DNA of 64,000 bases from contig NC_086257.1 of assembly GCF_021018805.1 (NCBI RefSeq), positions 17,480,693 to 17,544,692 of the forward strand. Direction: 5' to 3'. The notes beneath the pieces are model-generated. The model worked only from the letters and a program-made list of their open reading frames with translations. It was not told the DNA's origin and searched no databases. This DNA is from Prinia subflava (Eukaryota; Chordata; Aves; Passeriformes; Cisticolidae). Positions 13,501 through 26,500 of this stretch are shown one piece after another (the stretch's first letter is position 1; each line of letters begins with the position of its first letter). The position numbers and the translations under genes are program-made.

Positions 13501-13591
13501 GGCCGCTCAGCATGACAAAGTACCTCGCCCAGTTGGCTTTGTGCCTCCTCCTCCTCCCTGCCCTGGGAAGATTCGCCATTTCGATATCTAG
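7329..13591 (+). CDS. AHSG: AHSG, fetuin-A (alpha-2-HS-glycoprotein), 7 coding exons
   Basis: Exons 7329-7532, 8856-8966, 10138-10222, 11057-11220, 11506-11619, 12414-12494 and 13316-13591 join in phase to 344 residues, close to mammalian fetuin-A length. Fetuin-A is a secreted liver glycoprotein that binds calcium phosphate and prevents ectopic mineralisation. The start at 7329 gives a signal peptide (MKALVALILLVQLPIHKA) followed by the family Cys in GCDDP. Two cystatin-like domains (about residues 29-133 and 143-253) precede a Pro-rich tail ending CPGKIRHFDI, the fetuin-A C-terminal signature. N-glycosylation sequons are seen at NCT (exon 2), NNT (exon 4) and NCS (exon 5). A dibasic KR in exon 7 lies where mammalian fetuin-A has its connecting peptide. 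Unusually, the inter-domain linker reads CPDCP (residues 143-147). The gene is first of four in a same-strand cystatin cluster. Identity is very secure; the exon 5 acceptor is the least certain boundary. Confidence 0.97.
8856..8966 (+). CDS. AHSG: AHSG exon 2: cystatin domain 1
   Basis: A T-rich tract and ttttag acceptor precede 37 codons (residues 69-105) containing the domain 1 cysteines and an NCT sequon; the donor is gtgagt. The 111-bp length and phase 0-0 equal exon 2 of FETUB and KNG1. Confidence 0.95.
10138..10222 (+). CDS. AHSG: AHSG exon 3: end of cystatin domain 1
   Basis: Acceptor tctctag, then residues 106-133 with cysteines in GDCDV and SKCHS. It ends in phase 1 before gtaaag, the phase seen for the third exon in all four cluster genes. 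Confidence 0.94.
11057..11220 (+). CDS. AHSG: AHSG exon 4: CPDCP linker and start of cystatin domain 2
   Basis: Acceptor ttctgcag. Encodes residues 134-188, with CPDCP at 143-147 followed by an NNT sequon and the domain 2 helix. It ends in phase 0 at CAG before gtaatt. Confidence 0.95.
11506..11619 (+). CDS. AHSG: AHSG exon 5: cystatin domain 2
   Basis: I place the acceptor at tttatcag. The frame needed for the TEFAVGATNC core hits a TAA just upstream (about 11481-11483), so the exon cannot begin before it. The CAG nearest the core, in CACCCAG, gives the wrong phase. Result: 38 codons (residues 189-226), donor gtgagt. Confidence 0.88.
12414..12494 (+). CDS. AHSG: AHSG exon 6: end of cystatin domain 2
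   Basis: Acceptor tttgccag, then residues 227-253 containing the GFCTA motif that matches GFCKA in mammalian fetuin-A, and a second Cys in VDCQL. It ends in phase 0 at CAG before gtacca. Confidence 0.95.
13316..13591 (+). CDS. AHSG: AHSG exon 7: Pro-rich tail and stop
   Basis: Acceptor cttttccag, then residues 254-344 and a TAG stop at 13589-13591. The exon holds a KR dibasic site, a run of five prolines and the CPGKIRHFDI terminus, matching CPGRIRHFKV of human fetuin-A. Confidence 0.96.
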   Translation, partial: PGVTYIHPGQDTSAGLPPSAVGITNHNLGLAHNNPVASESSSSEILRSMLSAKSVTKRAVAEAAQHDKVPRPVGFVPPPPPCPGKIRHFDI

Positions 13592-13632
13592 GCTGTGTTT
13601 CAAACATGCAATACAGCCAAACTGAGTGATCA

Positions 13633-13656
13633 GTGCAGCAGCAGCAGCAGCAGCAA
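13633..13656 (+). repeat. (GCA)7 trinucleotide run in the AHSG 3' UTR
   Basis: Seven consecutive GCA units lie about 45 bp after the AHSG stop, before the poly(A) signal, so the run is transcribed but untranslated in this gene. Confidence 0.9.
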
Positions 13657-13924
13657 CGTAGACCATAACATCGAGTACAAATAGGTGAGAACGCTTGACT
13701 CTGAGCCCAAATGAGTTTTACCCTCCAGAGAGCTGAATCATGGTCAGAGTCTTGCAAAGGCCTGCTCCAAAGTATAGATGATTACAACATATATCAGTAG
13801 TTTACTTTACATACAGGGATTCTCTAGTTAAAATACAGAAAATATTGTTTCAGTGAAACTGTTGTAAGAGCTGTACAACAGTTGTAGCTTTGTGATAGAA
13901 ACACCATCTGAAAGGTTAGTTCAC

Positions 13925-13930
13925 AATAAA
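13925..13930 (+). terminator. AHSG: AHSG poly(A) signal AATAAA
   Basis: A canonical AATAAA lies 334 bp after the AHSG stop codon and is followed by T-rich sequence. It would give a 3' UTR of about 350 bases. Confidence 0.75.
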
Positions 13931-13959
13931 ATCTTCAACGCTTTGCTACCTTCTATCTG

Positions 13960-16900
13960 TATATATTTTCATTTAGTTGTCAAGTATCTCCTTCACAGCA
14001 TTATGAGTCATATTCTGGGCTTGATTTCAAAAACACTAAGCTCCTGCACTTCTCATCAGCTTCACTGGGATGTGTGGGTGCTGAGAACTGCGGAAAATCA
14101 GGTCAGTCCTCCCTTTTGATCACACACCAATAACACTAAAGAAGTGGCAGGAAAAAAGGTATTTTTCCCTTCCACCTATAATATTTCCTACCATGTATCT
14201 ACTTTTGATATCCACCAGAAGTACCTCAAAACTTTTGGACATGGCACAAGAACATCCATGTCTATGAAAAGAGCAGGGAGTCAGGACACTCATTTCTGGC
14301 AGGCTGAAAGCATCAATCCCTGCAGCCAAATACTGCATAGTCTGACTTCCAGAAGACACACAGGAGCAGTACAATTCTGGGGTCCTGCATGGTCTGTGTG
14401 CATATGAGGAAATGCCAGTTCAAGGGAATAAAAAACATATGACTGGCACATATCTCATATAACAGGACCCAGACAGTGATGGCAATTTACCATTGTCCTG
14501 GCAGTCAAATCTTCCCTGAATTTCTGGCACATGTTAGAGGCAGGATCTATTCTAGGTAGAGAATTAATAAGGGGCTGGGGCCAGAAGGATCTTTACTGCC
14601 AGCCAGACTGGAATTCTGCAGGCCCTGGGGAGCAGTCTCAAAGACAGTCATGAATGTTTAACCAGGAACAGCACTTGCTACAAGATAATTATCATGCAGG
14701 CAGCAAAAAAAATTGCAAAACACATGTCATTTCTGAGCTGTTTCAAATAACCTGTCCTGTTCTAGTTACAACCATCCAGTACTCAGTAAGCAACACAACT
14801 AACTTGCTCTTGGTGAAAGTGCAACAGCTCACAATACAGAAAGGTTCTGCTTTGCTGTGTCAATGGGCAAGGGACAGGTCAGTGCTTCAGCTGGGTGTGT
14901 AAAGAAAAGGCAAATCAGCTCAGACTCCACAAAGCACAGTCTATGTGATGGCAGCACACTGAGGGCAAGCTCTGCCTGTGAAGGTAGCTGCTCTCACATT
15001 TCAAGCAAATGCTGAGTTTTGCAGGAAGGGTGTTGGGGGCAATTGCACCAGCCACAGCCAGTCAGTGGTTCAGGGAGTTTTTGCTTCTCTGTAGAGCAGT
15101 GACTCCTGTATATCCTGCATGCAGCCATTCCTTCAAAAAGTGCTAGTATTAAGTTATAGAAATCTCTTAATGCAGTAAGATAGGTGGTCTTCCCATCTCA
15201 CTGCATGAGACACAGTCCAGGATTTAATGAAATGGTAACTATTCTGTTCTGCATCACTGTGACACCAGACCCATGAGACTCTCCAAAACTAGGAATCACC
15301 ATAACTGATAGGAATTGTCTTTTATATAATGAAATAGGAACTAATTTATAGAAGAGAGAGTGTTTTCCAGGCTTAGAAAATTTTCTGATAGCAGAAACAA
15401 TGTTTATAGAAGGGAATCCTGCCCCTGGGGATCCCTGAAATCCAGAAATGCTGCATTTTCTTGTTGCTTTTTCAAACCGAACAAAGCAAAGATATGTAGC
15501 AGAAACATCTGCAGGCTCTATACCTCACAGATGTTCTCCTATACCTGATTAAACCACTCCCTTGTTTTCTAAAACAGGAAGAAAAAAAAATTCTCTGTAC
15601 ATTCCATTTTGGTAGCTGCACTTCATCTTCTTTCTCCTTAACATCTGTGCTCTTAAGGACAAATGCCCCCTTACAGATCTGTTTTCCATGACTGCTTTGA
15701 AGCAATCACTTTGTCTCCCACCAGTATAGCCCCATTTTCATGCACCTGGGACTTAATAACAGATTCAGTATTTAACAATTGATTCTCTGGGCATTGAGAC
15801 ATATGAAATGGTGGTAGATGAAATACGAATGCCTCTTCCCTTGAAATGCAGCATGAAGACTTTTGCCAGGTCTGCATCACTGGCCGACAATGTTTTTCAG
15901 CTTTTTCAGACCCTGTTTTGCAAAAGCCCATGTACTTCATGTGCTGGTCTGGCTGGACATGCTCATATTTCCCAGCTGTGTCCATGTTTTGAGGTCAGCT
16001 ACTTCAACAGAGAAATTTTTCCTTTCCAGCCAGAGGAAGAGTACAAAGAACAGACTCAGGGATATAACAATCCCCTATTATAAGAAGCACTGACACAGCC
16101 AGTACTAACTGGCACCCATCTCCATAGAAATGCCACGCACTGTAAGGATAAAGAAAATGAGTTATTATCCCGTAGCCGCAGGGGAAGCATCCCCAGGCAC
16201 AAGGAACAATGTCAGCGAGTCTGCATTGCTGCTTCTGCGGTTCCTGTACTATGGCTACAGCAGTGTCTCTCAACATTCACCCCTTCTATTCCATCCCTCT
16301 GGGACACAGTCTGTGCTTTATCCCTCACCCAACACGTGAGGGGCTCATTCCAGCAGCCATGTGTCCCTTCTGTCCTGCTATCGGAGTTTTGCACCTCTGC
16401 TACCAAAGTCTTCTTAGAAGAGTTTCAGCTCCAGTGCTGTTGCAGGTCTTCTGGCTGCATCTACAATCCCAGCTTTCTGTGGACATTCCCTGGGACACAT
16501 TCTGCTGTCTCCCAGGTGCTTTAAACACTTCTGGGCTAAGCTTCTTTACACAGCCAGTAAAAAAAGTGACAATATAGAAGTTTTTAACTACTCCCAACAT
16601 CACAGCAGTATTGAAGAGACAATAATGCCCTTCATTTACACTTTTTCTTCCTCATTCAATAGAACTTTCAAACCTAAAGGTACTTGGTGTCCTCCAGCAG
16701 AAAGCTGCAATCACAGAGTTCCATGATAAAAAATACGAGACAGGGATGTGGTAACCCAGCTTCTAGTAGCCTTCAAGGTGAAATGCTGCAGAATTGCCCC
16801 TTAGATGAAAACCAGTGACATTGACTGGGATCCTCCCCAAGTAATGGTCACTGTCACTTCTCCAGATCTTCAAGACAGAAGCTACTTGTAAAGTTATTCC

Positions 16901-17480
16901 CCCTTGTCTCCAGCATGGAGTTCCTGACAGGTTATTCACAAGGCACACTGCTGTCATTTCAAACTAAAGTTTCTCCAGGAAGAATTTTCCATGACTCTTG
17001 AGGAGTCTCAGTGCCTCCAGGGCTAAGGGTTAGCATTCAACTGTGGGTATACAGATGAGTAGAAATGCTCACAGAATGAAGCCAAGCTGAGCTTTCTATC
17101 ACAACCACACTGACTGCATAAAATAGAGTCAATATATGTGTTTAAAACTGGCATTTAACAAATATAAATTGCAAATCAGTCAACCTTATGGCCTTTAACC
17201 ATTTTCTGTTCAAATTACCAAGATCTTTGTTATTGTTTTATTTGGGAGAACTGGATCACTGACAGAACAGAATTGGAGCCACACCTCTTCTGCACATAGA
17301 TTTATTCAAGCAAATCTGGTTTCATAAGGAAGCAGCTTTGTGTGTGTATTCTTATCCCTTGCCATGAGGTCAAAATTGCATGATCTGCCCAGTGAAGTCC
17401 AAATTAGAGATAGAAAGCCAGGAGGAAAAAGTGCTCTCTGGTTTCAGATGAAGCTTTTGTAAAACCTTGTAATCATTGAC
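13960..17480. other. Intergenic spacer AHSG-FETUB
   Basis: No exon recognised. Open frames of 60-120 codons occur between about 15,670 and 16,600 on both strands but have no signal peptide, domain or convincing splice partners. No repeat family was recognised. Confidence 0.6.
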
Positions 17481-17484
17481 TTAG

Positions 17485-17550
17485 TGTTTACTGTTGCAGG
17501 TTTAAAGGTGATGGTCAGTATGCAATAAAAAAGGGGCACAAGTTTATAAA
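17485..17550 (+). promoter_or_regulatory. FETUB: FETUB core promoter: forkhead-like site and TATA box
   Basis: TTTATAAA at 17543-17550 lies 101 bp before the start codon. TGTTTAC at 17485-17491 fits the FOXA core exactly and sits 58 bp upstream of the TATA. A second TATA-like CTATAAA lies near 17565 and could be an alternative. Confidence 0.6.
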
Positions 17551-17650
17551 GAGACACGGCTCCTCTATAAACGTCTGTGATCTCACTCAGTTCTCAGCCC
17601 CTCCATCCTCACTGACAGCCCTGACCGGCAGCACCGGCTCTGTAAGCAGA

Positions 17651-17872
17651 ATGGTCTGGCTTGTTTGGATGCTCTTTGGCATCCAGGTGCTTTGCCCCTG
17701 CATTGCTGCCCCTGCAGCCCAGGGAGCAGGGGCTGCCCTACTGTCCCCCCGCTGCGATGATGCTGCAGTGGAGGAGGCTGCAGACCTGGCTCTCCGCCAG
17801 ATCAACGCCGACCGGGAAGAGGGCTACGTGCTCAGCCTCTACAGGATCGTCAGCGCCCGAGAACAGCCGCAG
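17651..17872 (+). CDS. FETUB: FETUB exon 1: signal peptide and start of cystatin domain 1
   Basis: Residues 1-74, ending in phase 0 at CAG before gtgagt. Codons are strongly GC-biased at third positions (many CGC, GCC, CTG), unlike exons 2-7. The ATG has A at -3 and G at +4. Confidence 0.95.
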
Positions 17873-20800
17873 GTGAGTCACCCTCTTGCTCAATGTATGC
17901 TTCTCCCTGTGCCTGTTTCTTAGAAATATCTTTTGAATGAAGAAACATTTCAAAAGGCTAAGCTCTGTTCACAGGACTCCAGAGGCCATGTCAACCTTAT
18001 GCACAGACTAGAAACAATTTCATCACACTGTGGGCAATTAGAGAGCAAATCTCAGTCATGACTCTCTGCTGCAGGCCCTTGGAATAGCTCCAGGCATCAG
18101 TTCAAATTTGATATGAAACACCATTACTCTGATTTAATTTCATTTTACACCTTCCTCCCACTGCCTTGAGCAGTTGGAGTGCACAGGCTAGTAAGTCATC
18201 GTGTGTTTTGCACAAAAGATATGAGCACTAACAGGTGTAAACACATCCTGCTTGGGACCAAGGAATTCCTTTACAGCCCTCTAAAAGATGACTCATTCTC
18301 CAGAAGAAACCTGAAACCAGTTCAAGGGCAAAAAATACACTGAAAATACCGATAGAATATCACTCCCATTTCCTCAAGTATTGTGTTTCTCTGTGTGCAC
18401 TTAATTTATGATGATTTTGTGCTACAATACCTGAATCTACTGGCACTAACTAGGGACAGCCTGAAATGAATTCACAAGGGCCTGCAGCAGTCTGGGCACA
18501 GTGGAAGCCTGCTGCTAGCATTCCCTGCAATGCCTGGTCACATCCCATAAGCTTACCTGAAAGGCTGAGCTCTAAACTCTAAAGAAAATTAGGCTCATTG
18601 CCAGACGCCTAAAGATCTGTGCTGGCAAGGATGTGACACTTCCTCCTGCTGCTCTTACAAGGACATGGTTCCTGCAGACACACTGTGGACTCCAGCAACC
18701 TGAGATCTCACAGCTAAAGATGCTCTGCTGTGTTTTGCGCTCTGTTCTCTCTATTGCCTTGCTCAGGTGACAGAATGCGCCCACTAAGCAACTACATCAG
18801 GTCTCTTCAGAATTTTTCCACATGATGCATGAGAGCTGGCCCAGAATCCACATCACCAGGCCTGGAGTTAGGTGCTCAGACCCCTTCCTGGGGCTATTTC
18901 CTAATGACAATAATTAGAGCCCCCTGTGACCACCCTAGAGTGCAGCATGGTGGGTGCAGACGTGCTGTAAAACTCCTCAGTTATCTTCCTACTTCTCCCT
19001 TCACCTGTGCCAGACATCTCAGCACAGGAGACTTTTGGTCCTTGGTTGTGATTTCTCTGTCACTCAATTGCCTAAAGATTTAACCTTTTGCTTTAGAACA
19101 AGCATACTTTGTTCATCTGGGGGTTTAATTTACTTATTTACTTTTATTATTTCTTCTTCTTTTTTTCATCTATTATTGTATCCTGTAAATAAGATGTTTC
19201 AAGACATTGCAATAACAAACTAGACATTCTAAGCCCTTTGTCCCATTGTTGCTGCGGTTGGGACTTAGTACATAAGGAGCAGTCAGCAATGTCAAAGGGG
19301 TTCACAGACAGTAATAGCCTTATGCCACCTCCCATTCCTCTCAAAGAAATTAAGGAGTCTTCTTTTCCCCCCACACCAGTCAGTGGTCCTTCCTCTCACT
19401 TTCTGAAGCACCACTGAGGATAAAAACATTTTCAAAGTTACTTCAAATTCAAATCTGCCCTTAAGCAACCTGTGGTTCAGCTTTGCTCTAATTGAAACTA
19501 ATGAGCCATCTGCTATTAACTTATATGCAAGTAGGACAGAGCTTGCTTTCATACAAGATACTCATGATTAGCTTCACTGATAGGCACTTAACCAAAATTA
19601 CAAAACATGCCAAAATATTTTACTTCTTTCACTTGCATCAGGTCACCCTACTGCCACATCTCCACTGGCTCCCAGGCTGCCCAGCACACACTGCAGCCTG
19701 GCACCAGCAGTGCTGAGGAGGAGATCTTTTTGGCAATGGAAAGATATACAACTTCTTATTCAGTACTAAGCAGATATCAAAAGGCCTTTGCATAACGGTC
19801 TTTTAATGAAAATTAAAATAAGGATGATTAAACCTTCAGTGATCTGCTGAGCTCTGAATAAGCCTCAAATTATTCTTTCCCCAGTGGAGGATGATGCATA
19901 CAGAAGCAGGTAGACCAAAAGATGTGTAGATTTTGTAATAACCTTATCTGCTTATTAGAGCTGGTATTATACAAGACACCTATGGGCAACAAGAAATACA
20001 GTTTGGTCTGCCCTGGTTACATTTAATGTTTCTAAGATCACCACCCTTTATAATCAATATTCATGATTCAGCTGAGGAAACCCATCTAACACCAAACACA
20101 TTTCATTAGAAGAACATTTCTTTAATGAGGTATTTGTGTGCTTTTGCCTCTAGAATACCTTAAAAACCAATTTGAAAGCTCAAGTCACCAATTCCAAATA
20201 TGAGACTCCTTGAAGATGCACATTTTTCTTGGCTGTTTCTTCTTCATATGGATAGTCTTAGTGATTTTTTTTTTCTTACAGAAGCCATATTTAAAGTTAC
20301 AAACTTGTACCAAATGCTGCACTACTCAAAAACACATTTTCAGCAAATAGCAATTACTCTTTCACTGGTCTTACTTTGTGTTTGCTGATTTAAGCTGTAT
20401 TCGTTATCATATTAAAGAGAGTTATCATCATGGTATTTATATATCTTGTATACAAACAGAAAATTATGATTAGTCCTTTCCACAGAAGTATCTCTGCAGC
20501 CAGGTGTGGGGATATTGCTGTGCCACTGCACAAACAGCACCGCTGCACCTCAGCGTCACTCTTTGTCAAAATAACTTTTGATCTTTTCACAGCCTTCAAA
20601 ATGAAACTCATAATTAAACCTCAGGATTAGTGTAAGCAAGTCCGGAAATCTCAGTGCAAGGTATTACCAGATGACTTTATAGAGCATTTAGAAAAAAAGA
20701 TGAAAATACAAAAAACAGTAGAAAGTATGAGAAATTGCATATGTAAGAATAGAACTATGAGACAATGATAACAAAACAATTTAATCATCCTTTATATTTA

Positions 20801-23532
20801 TTTTCTATTAGTTTTGCCCTTTCATGTTTAAAGGGTTTAGCATTACCAGTTTATATGGTAGAGCTCACATAAAATCACTATCCCACAAATCTCTATTGGG
20901 TGTGATCAGAGTAGTTTCTACCTCTTGATCTGCTCAGAAATCCAGAGCAGATGCCACTTACTGGTTTTCTAAGCAGTATGAAGACAAAAATGTCAGCAGT
21001 ACTCCAGCTTTATAGGCCTTATGGACTGTATCAAGTCACTGTTAAACAGAAGCCAGAACTAAAGCCAAAATGATACAGATATCACCCCAGACTTCCATAA
21101 GACTGCTGCCCCATTTAGTGTTTTCTTCACAAAACCAATGAAATCAAGCAGAGATGAATGAACACTGCTGTCATTCAGTTTTGGTTTTTCTCCCCCTTCA
21201 GCAAAGACATAATCTCAGTCTAAACATGCAGCTAATGCTCACATCTAAATTCTTTAGGTTGTATAAATGACAGCTGCCCTCTTTCCAGCTTTCCACTATG
21301 GATATAAATAAAACATGATCCAACTAAGCTGTATCCTTGATAAATATGCTGGAAAGGTGCTAACCTGTATCTGCAGTGGAAGCAGAATGAAAAGCTGCAT
21401 CTCATCTTCCTGCACTACTTGATGTAAGCACTGGATACATAGAGCCCTACTTTTAGTCCTTCCTTGTACCTCTTACCTGGAAAAATGTTTGGCCAAAAGC
21501 TGAGCCTGCGTTGCTTTGTGCACCTTGTGCTGCAGTGAACTGAATAAAGGTTTCTGAATTTAAGCACAGGTCAGAACTCAAGCACTGGACTGAGGTTTTG
21601 AGTCTGAGACATCCATGGGACTCTGCAAGGTCTCTCACAGCACTCCCTGAGAGCTGAGAGAATATTGAAGCTTCTCTATCAACGCAGCCTTTGCCTTGTT
21701 ACAGCAAGTGCAAAGCATCCACACTTGAAGAAGACACTGCCCTAAGAAATAAGATATTTCTCTTTCTAATGCCTACTGGCAATGGTCCATGTTAGCAGTT
21801 TTTTATTAGTTGTAGTATTTATAATCTCATTCTTGTTTCAGGCAAAATAACCTATCTTACAAATCTGATAATAAAATGCAGTTGACAGTGAAAACATAAA
21901 CATGTTTAGTCTTTATTCTTGGGTTCTGGTTGGTACCAGAATCAGAAGAATAAAACTGACCAAAGGACTTTTTGTTATATAAAGCCGGCTAGCTGCATGA
22001 CCAAGCCTGTTCTAACAGGACCTGAATTTCACCTGATTTGCCACTTATGTCACAGGGAGTACTCAATTTTCAGGATATCTGTGCATTCCACCTGTGTGTT
22101 TTCCATTTCTCCATCTCTCCTTTTTATGAGTCCCTACCTTGTTTGATACAAAACTGGGATGTGACCCTTCTGTTTCTTGTTTTCAGGAGATCACTGGTTC
22201 TGTCTTCTATCTCATCTTGGATGTAGTAGATACTGAATGCCATGTACTCAGCAAAAAGCTGTGGAAGAACTGTAACACCAGACCTGCTCATTCAACTGTA
22301 AGGATTTTATTCTTCTATTTAATCTCACATATGATGAGTTACTCAGGTACTACTGATGACTGCAAAATCCCTACACTTGTATTTTTAGTGGGCAACAAAG
22401 CTTAGAAAAAAATCAAAGCCCATTTTATAATATCCACCATTTTACTCTGTACCTTCTAATCAGTTTACAGACTGGTAAGATTTATTTTACAAAGTGAAAA
22501 TTAAAAGAAAGTTTTTGATGAGAGCTAATAAAGAGACCACACTAAATAGCCAAGCTAGGACACTATTTAGAATATATAGAATATTAGAATATTTAGAATA
22601 ATGGTTTACTTTTTATAGCAACCCCATAAGAGTTTATTTTAAAGACAGCCTGTCAAGGAGGGAATAAAAGAAACACACTTTTATATAACATGTGATTTTT
22701 GGTTTAGTTTAATTCCACTTTTATTCTGACAACTTTGCAAAAATTGTACTGGAATAGGAGAAAAAGGAAAGCTCAGCAATATAAGCTGCAAAGACAGAAA
22801 GTGGTTCAAGACTGTTGCTACAGGTGACCAAAACTGTTCTGAACAAGTGAAAAAAAGCTCTTAGAAAATGAAGAATGACAAGAAATAAGGTTCACATTAA
22901 AAAACAAACAAACAAAAAAGTTATGATTAAATTGTCCTGGACTGCTTCTAAGGCAAATCAATTTTATTTTTTCAATAAAAAACTAGAAAAAATTAAAAGT
23001 AATTCTGCTGACTTCTCATTACAGTGTTTTCAGCAGAAAAAGGGTACAAAGCTTATATGGTTGATACGGCTTCTGTGAAGTTAAGAAATGCATGTCCAGA
23101 GACCTTGTGCAAACATGTAGAAATATCTAAGAAGCTCTCAGAGAATAGATTTTCTCTTAAATATAAAAGCATAATGAATATTAATAAGTCAGTATTTTTT
23201 CGGCCACAAATTCAGAGGTTTTGTGTGCAAGGATGACCCTACTATGCCACAAAACTGATTTAGGGTCCTTCCTGCCACTCTCACTATGATTAAAAGGGGG
23301 AAAGTGGAGGACAGGTGACTGGATCCAGACACTCTGAATTGTCTCTGGGTTTAAACTCTCTGGGTTCCAGACACAGACCCAGCCCAGGACAGAGACCCAG
23401 GAGCTCTCAGTGACACTGGGGCACTTCTCAGCTGCCAGAAGCCTGGGCCTGGGCAGGCCACCCAGGAGTGAATATTACATCTGTATAGCTCAGAATCACA
23501 CCAGGGGATGATTTATTTTTATTTTATTTTTA

Positions 23533-23563
<31 letters not shown>

Positions 23564-26500
23564 TTTATTTTTATTTTTATTTTTATTTTTATTTTTATTT
23601 TTATTTTTATTTTTATTTTTATTTTTATTTTTATTTTTATTTTTATTTTTATTTTTATTTTTATTTTTAAATGAGATGCTTAGAAATGTGCTTCATTGTC
23701 ATTTGAGTTTTAACAAAACTTTTGTCTTGAAAAGAATTGCATTATTGCGAGAAGAAAATGAACCACTCCTGTCTAGGTACTAGAAAATCAGTAACAGGTG
23801 CAATATTAATTGTTTCTAAATGTTTATATTGTTTTAGGTTTACGGTCAATGCAAAGCAATTATCTATATTAATCAGGCAAGAAATATTGCTCACCTGAAT
23901 ACTTATGAGTGCACTTTACAACCAGGTATGTCTTTAACATACTGTTTATAAAAGAACTGGAAAAAAATCTTTGCCAAATAGCATTATTTTAAAATTTAAA
24001 TGTAATTACGACACCGCAGTATCGCCATTAGCTTCAGCTGCCCTGATTTTCTCAAGTCAGTGATCACAAGGGCAGGGAGGTGCTGCAGCTCAAAAGAGTT
24101 CAGTAATAACTGTTTTAACCTCTGGGACACTCAGCAGAGTCTCTGTATGGGCTTTTACCCTCTGAACCAAAAAACATTTTTGTGGTTTTGTGAAAGGCAA
24201 TGAAAAACAGCAAGCCCACTGTCAATAGGTTGATTTTTTCCTTCAGTGTCTTCCTCCACTGCAACATATTTATGGGTCTGTGAATACATAAAGATTCAAA
24301 ATTATTGAGGGGTGCAAACCCCATATTCTTACTCCAGAGGAGTGGAGGATAAGCGGGCAGATTTGGGGGCATAGATGCATTTACAGTGACCTACACTGTC
24401 AATATGCTTTTATGGTTATGCCTTCCCTAACGCCACTGTTGTGCTTGAATAAAAAGTTCCACGCAGATATATTTCGTCAGCTTGTCCCGACTGCCCAGTT
24501 GACGCACCTCCAGATCAGCCTCAGTACTTGGAGGCTGCTGTTGCACTTCTTGCCAAGTTCAATGCAGAGAGTGAACAAACTCATTACTTCTCTGTCCTCA
24601 ATGTCACAAGAGCTTCAATGCAGGTAAGCCAGGGCTCATCTGACTTATTTTAGCCCTCAAGAATCCTTCTATTCAGAATACTCCGGATCTTCTTGATCCA
24701 AGACTCTGATTCCATTTCTTGCAAAAAGAAAGGCTTTATGCAGAAGTCAAGGCATAGACTTGCTTCCAAAGTTCAGAAAAGTTTCACTTTTAACTCCTTC
24801 CACCACCATGAATTCGCAATAGAATAACTCGTTAATAGAAAGTATTTAATAAAGCACAATCATGCCTTCCAAAACATACCTGTAATTCACTGAATGAGTC
24901 TAAGCATGGTTTAGAACTAATTTTAGACTAACAGAGAGCTCATGATCTCATGGCTAAGTCCTCTTTGTTTACCACAGTATTATCTAGTCTCTCTAAAATT
25001 CAGTATTTGTAGATAGTAAAGTGGTTTTTCTTCTTTGTCTAAACCATCAGATGTTACTACAATATACTACTTAATCACTTCCATTTCCTAACTCCAATTT
25101 CAGAAATAGTAAAATGATCCTGGTCATTAAAACAACCAGAAATTGTCAACAAGATGCTGAAGAGGGTCTTTGGCTATGTAGTTCTACATGAATGGTAATT
25201 TATGACAAAATCTAAACCCATTTCCATGATGCCAATCCATAAGTTTTTAAGACTGTACATATCTAAGAAGTAAAAAACGACCAGGCAATAAAGCAGCACT
25301 GGCAAAAAACCACTGTAACACAACTAACAGTAATGCCCCAAGTATCACCTGTTCCTTCCAGACTTAGCAGGAGTTTTTAACATATTTCAAGGTCAGTAGA
25401 ATTCTTTATCCTTCCTGACACATGCACAAGTTCTAATTGCCACTGGCCTCTCATTTACAGTGGGTCATTGGTCCTGCATATTTTGTGGAGTTTTTAATTC
25501 AGGAGACATCTTGCTCCAAAGATGAGCAGGTTGCTGACATCTCGATGTGTGAGCCACTTCCACCAGAAGTCGCTGTAAGTACTTTTCCTTCCATAACACC
25601 AGTCTTCCAGATACTACGATTTCTCAGTGAAATAGTGACATTTAGTATTTATCTCCTTGGCTTTTTACAGACAAGAACCAAAACCTACAGTCATCTTTTT
25701 ATGGATCATATCTCTATAGCATCTTGAAACTCTACAGAATGCTTTAGAATAGAGAAACATTTCAGCAAAAGTTGTGAATCCTTACCAGAAGTCCATAAGC
25801 AAAGAAAACAAAAAAAATACCATCCAGAAAAAAGGTGGAGTAGCCACCACCTTACAAAACTGAATGAGTGTAAAGGATTTCTTCCAAAGAAACAGTCACA
25901 GACAATAAATCACAAACAATGCATGAAGTCTATATTCGTACTACAATCAGGTCAGCTAAGGAAAACATTTAGGAATTAAGGAAAAAATTGTAAGGAAAAC
26001 TGGAACTTTTAAAGTCCCATCTTAGGTGAGATCCAAGCCATGATACCTACAGCCCAGTACAAACACAACTACTAGAAACAGCATTTTTTCATGGTTTCTT
26101 TCACTAGTATGGCATGAAATTGATTCTGTGTGGAAAATTATACTCTGTTCCACACACAACTTGCCTGCATAGGGATATTCTGCTGCAGGAGAACTTAAGC
26201 AAGCTGTTGTAGTTTGGCCTTAAGTAGCCAGCTTATTTTTGCTATTGTGTTACCTAACCCTTCTTTGCAAACACAAGGCCTTTATCTAAACACTGCCTGC
26301 CTTTGTGAGGTTGCCAATCCCAAAATAAAAGTTTGCCCAAGATGTTTATCCCTACAAATACACTTAGAAGCTATAACTATTCAGCCTTTCATAATCACTT
26401 ATTTTACAAGATAGGAGCTTAGTATTAGGGTTCCATGTGAAAAAATGCTTGTATTTTCTTCTTACAGAAAATAGGTTTCTGCAAAGGCTCTGTAGTAAAA

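Noticed and set aside
23508..23783. Phe/Leu-rich hydrophobic open frame resembling membrane segments
   Set aside because: Translation of the TTTTA microsatellite in FETUB intron 2.
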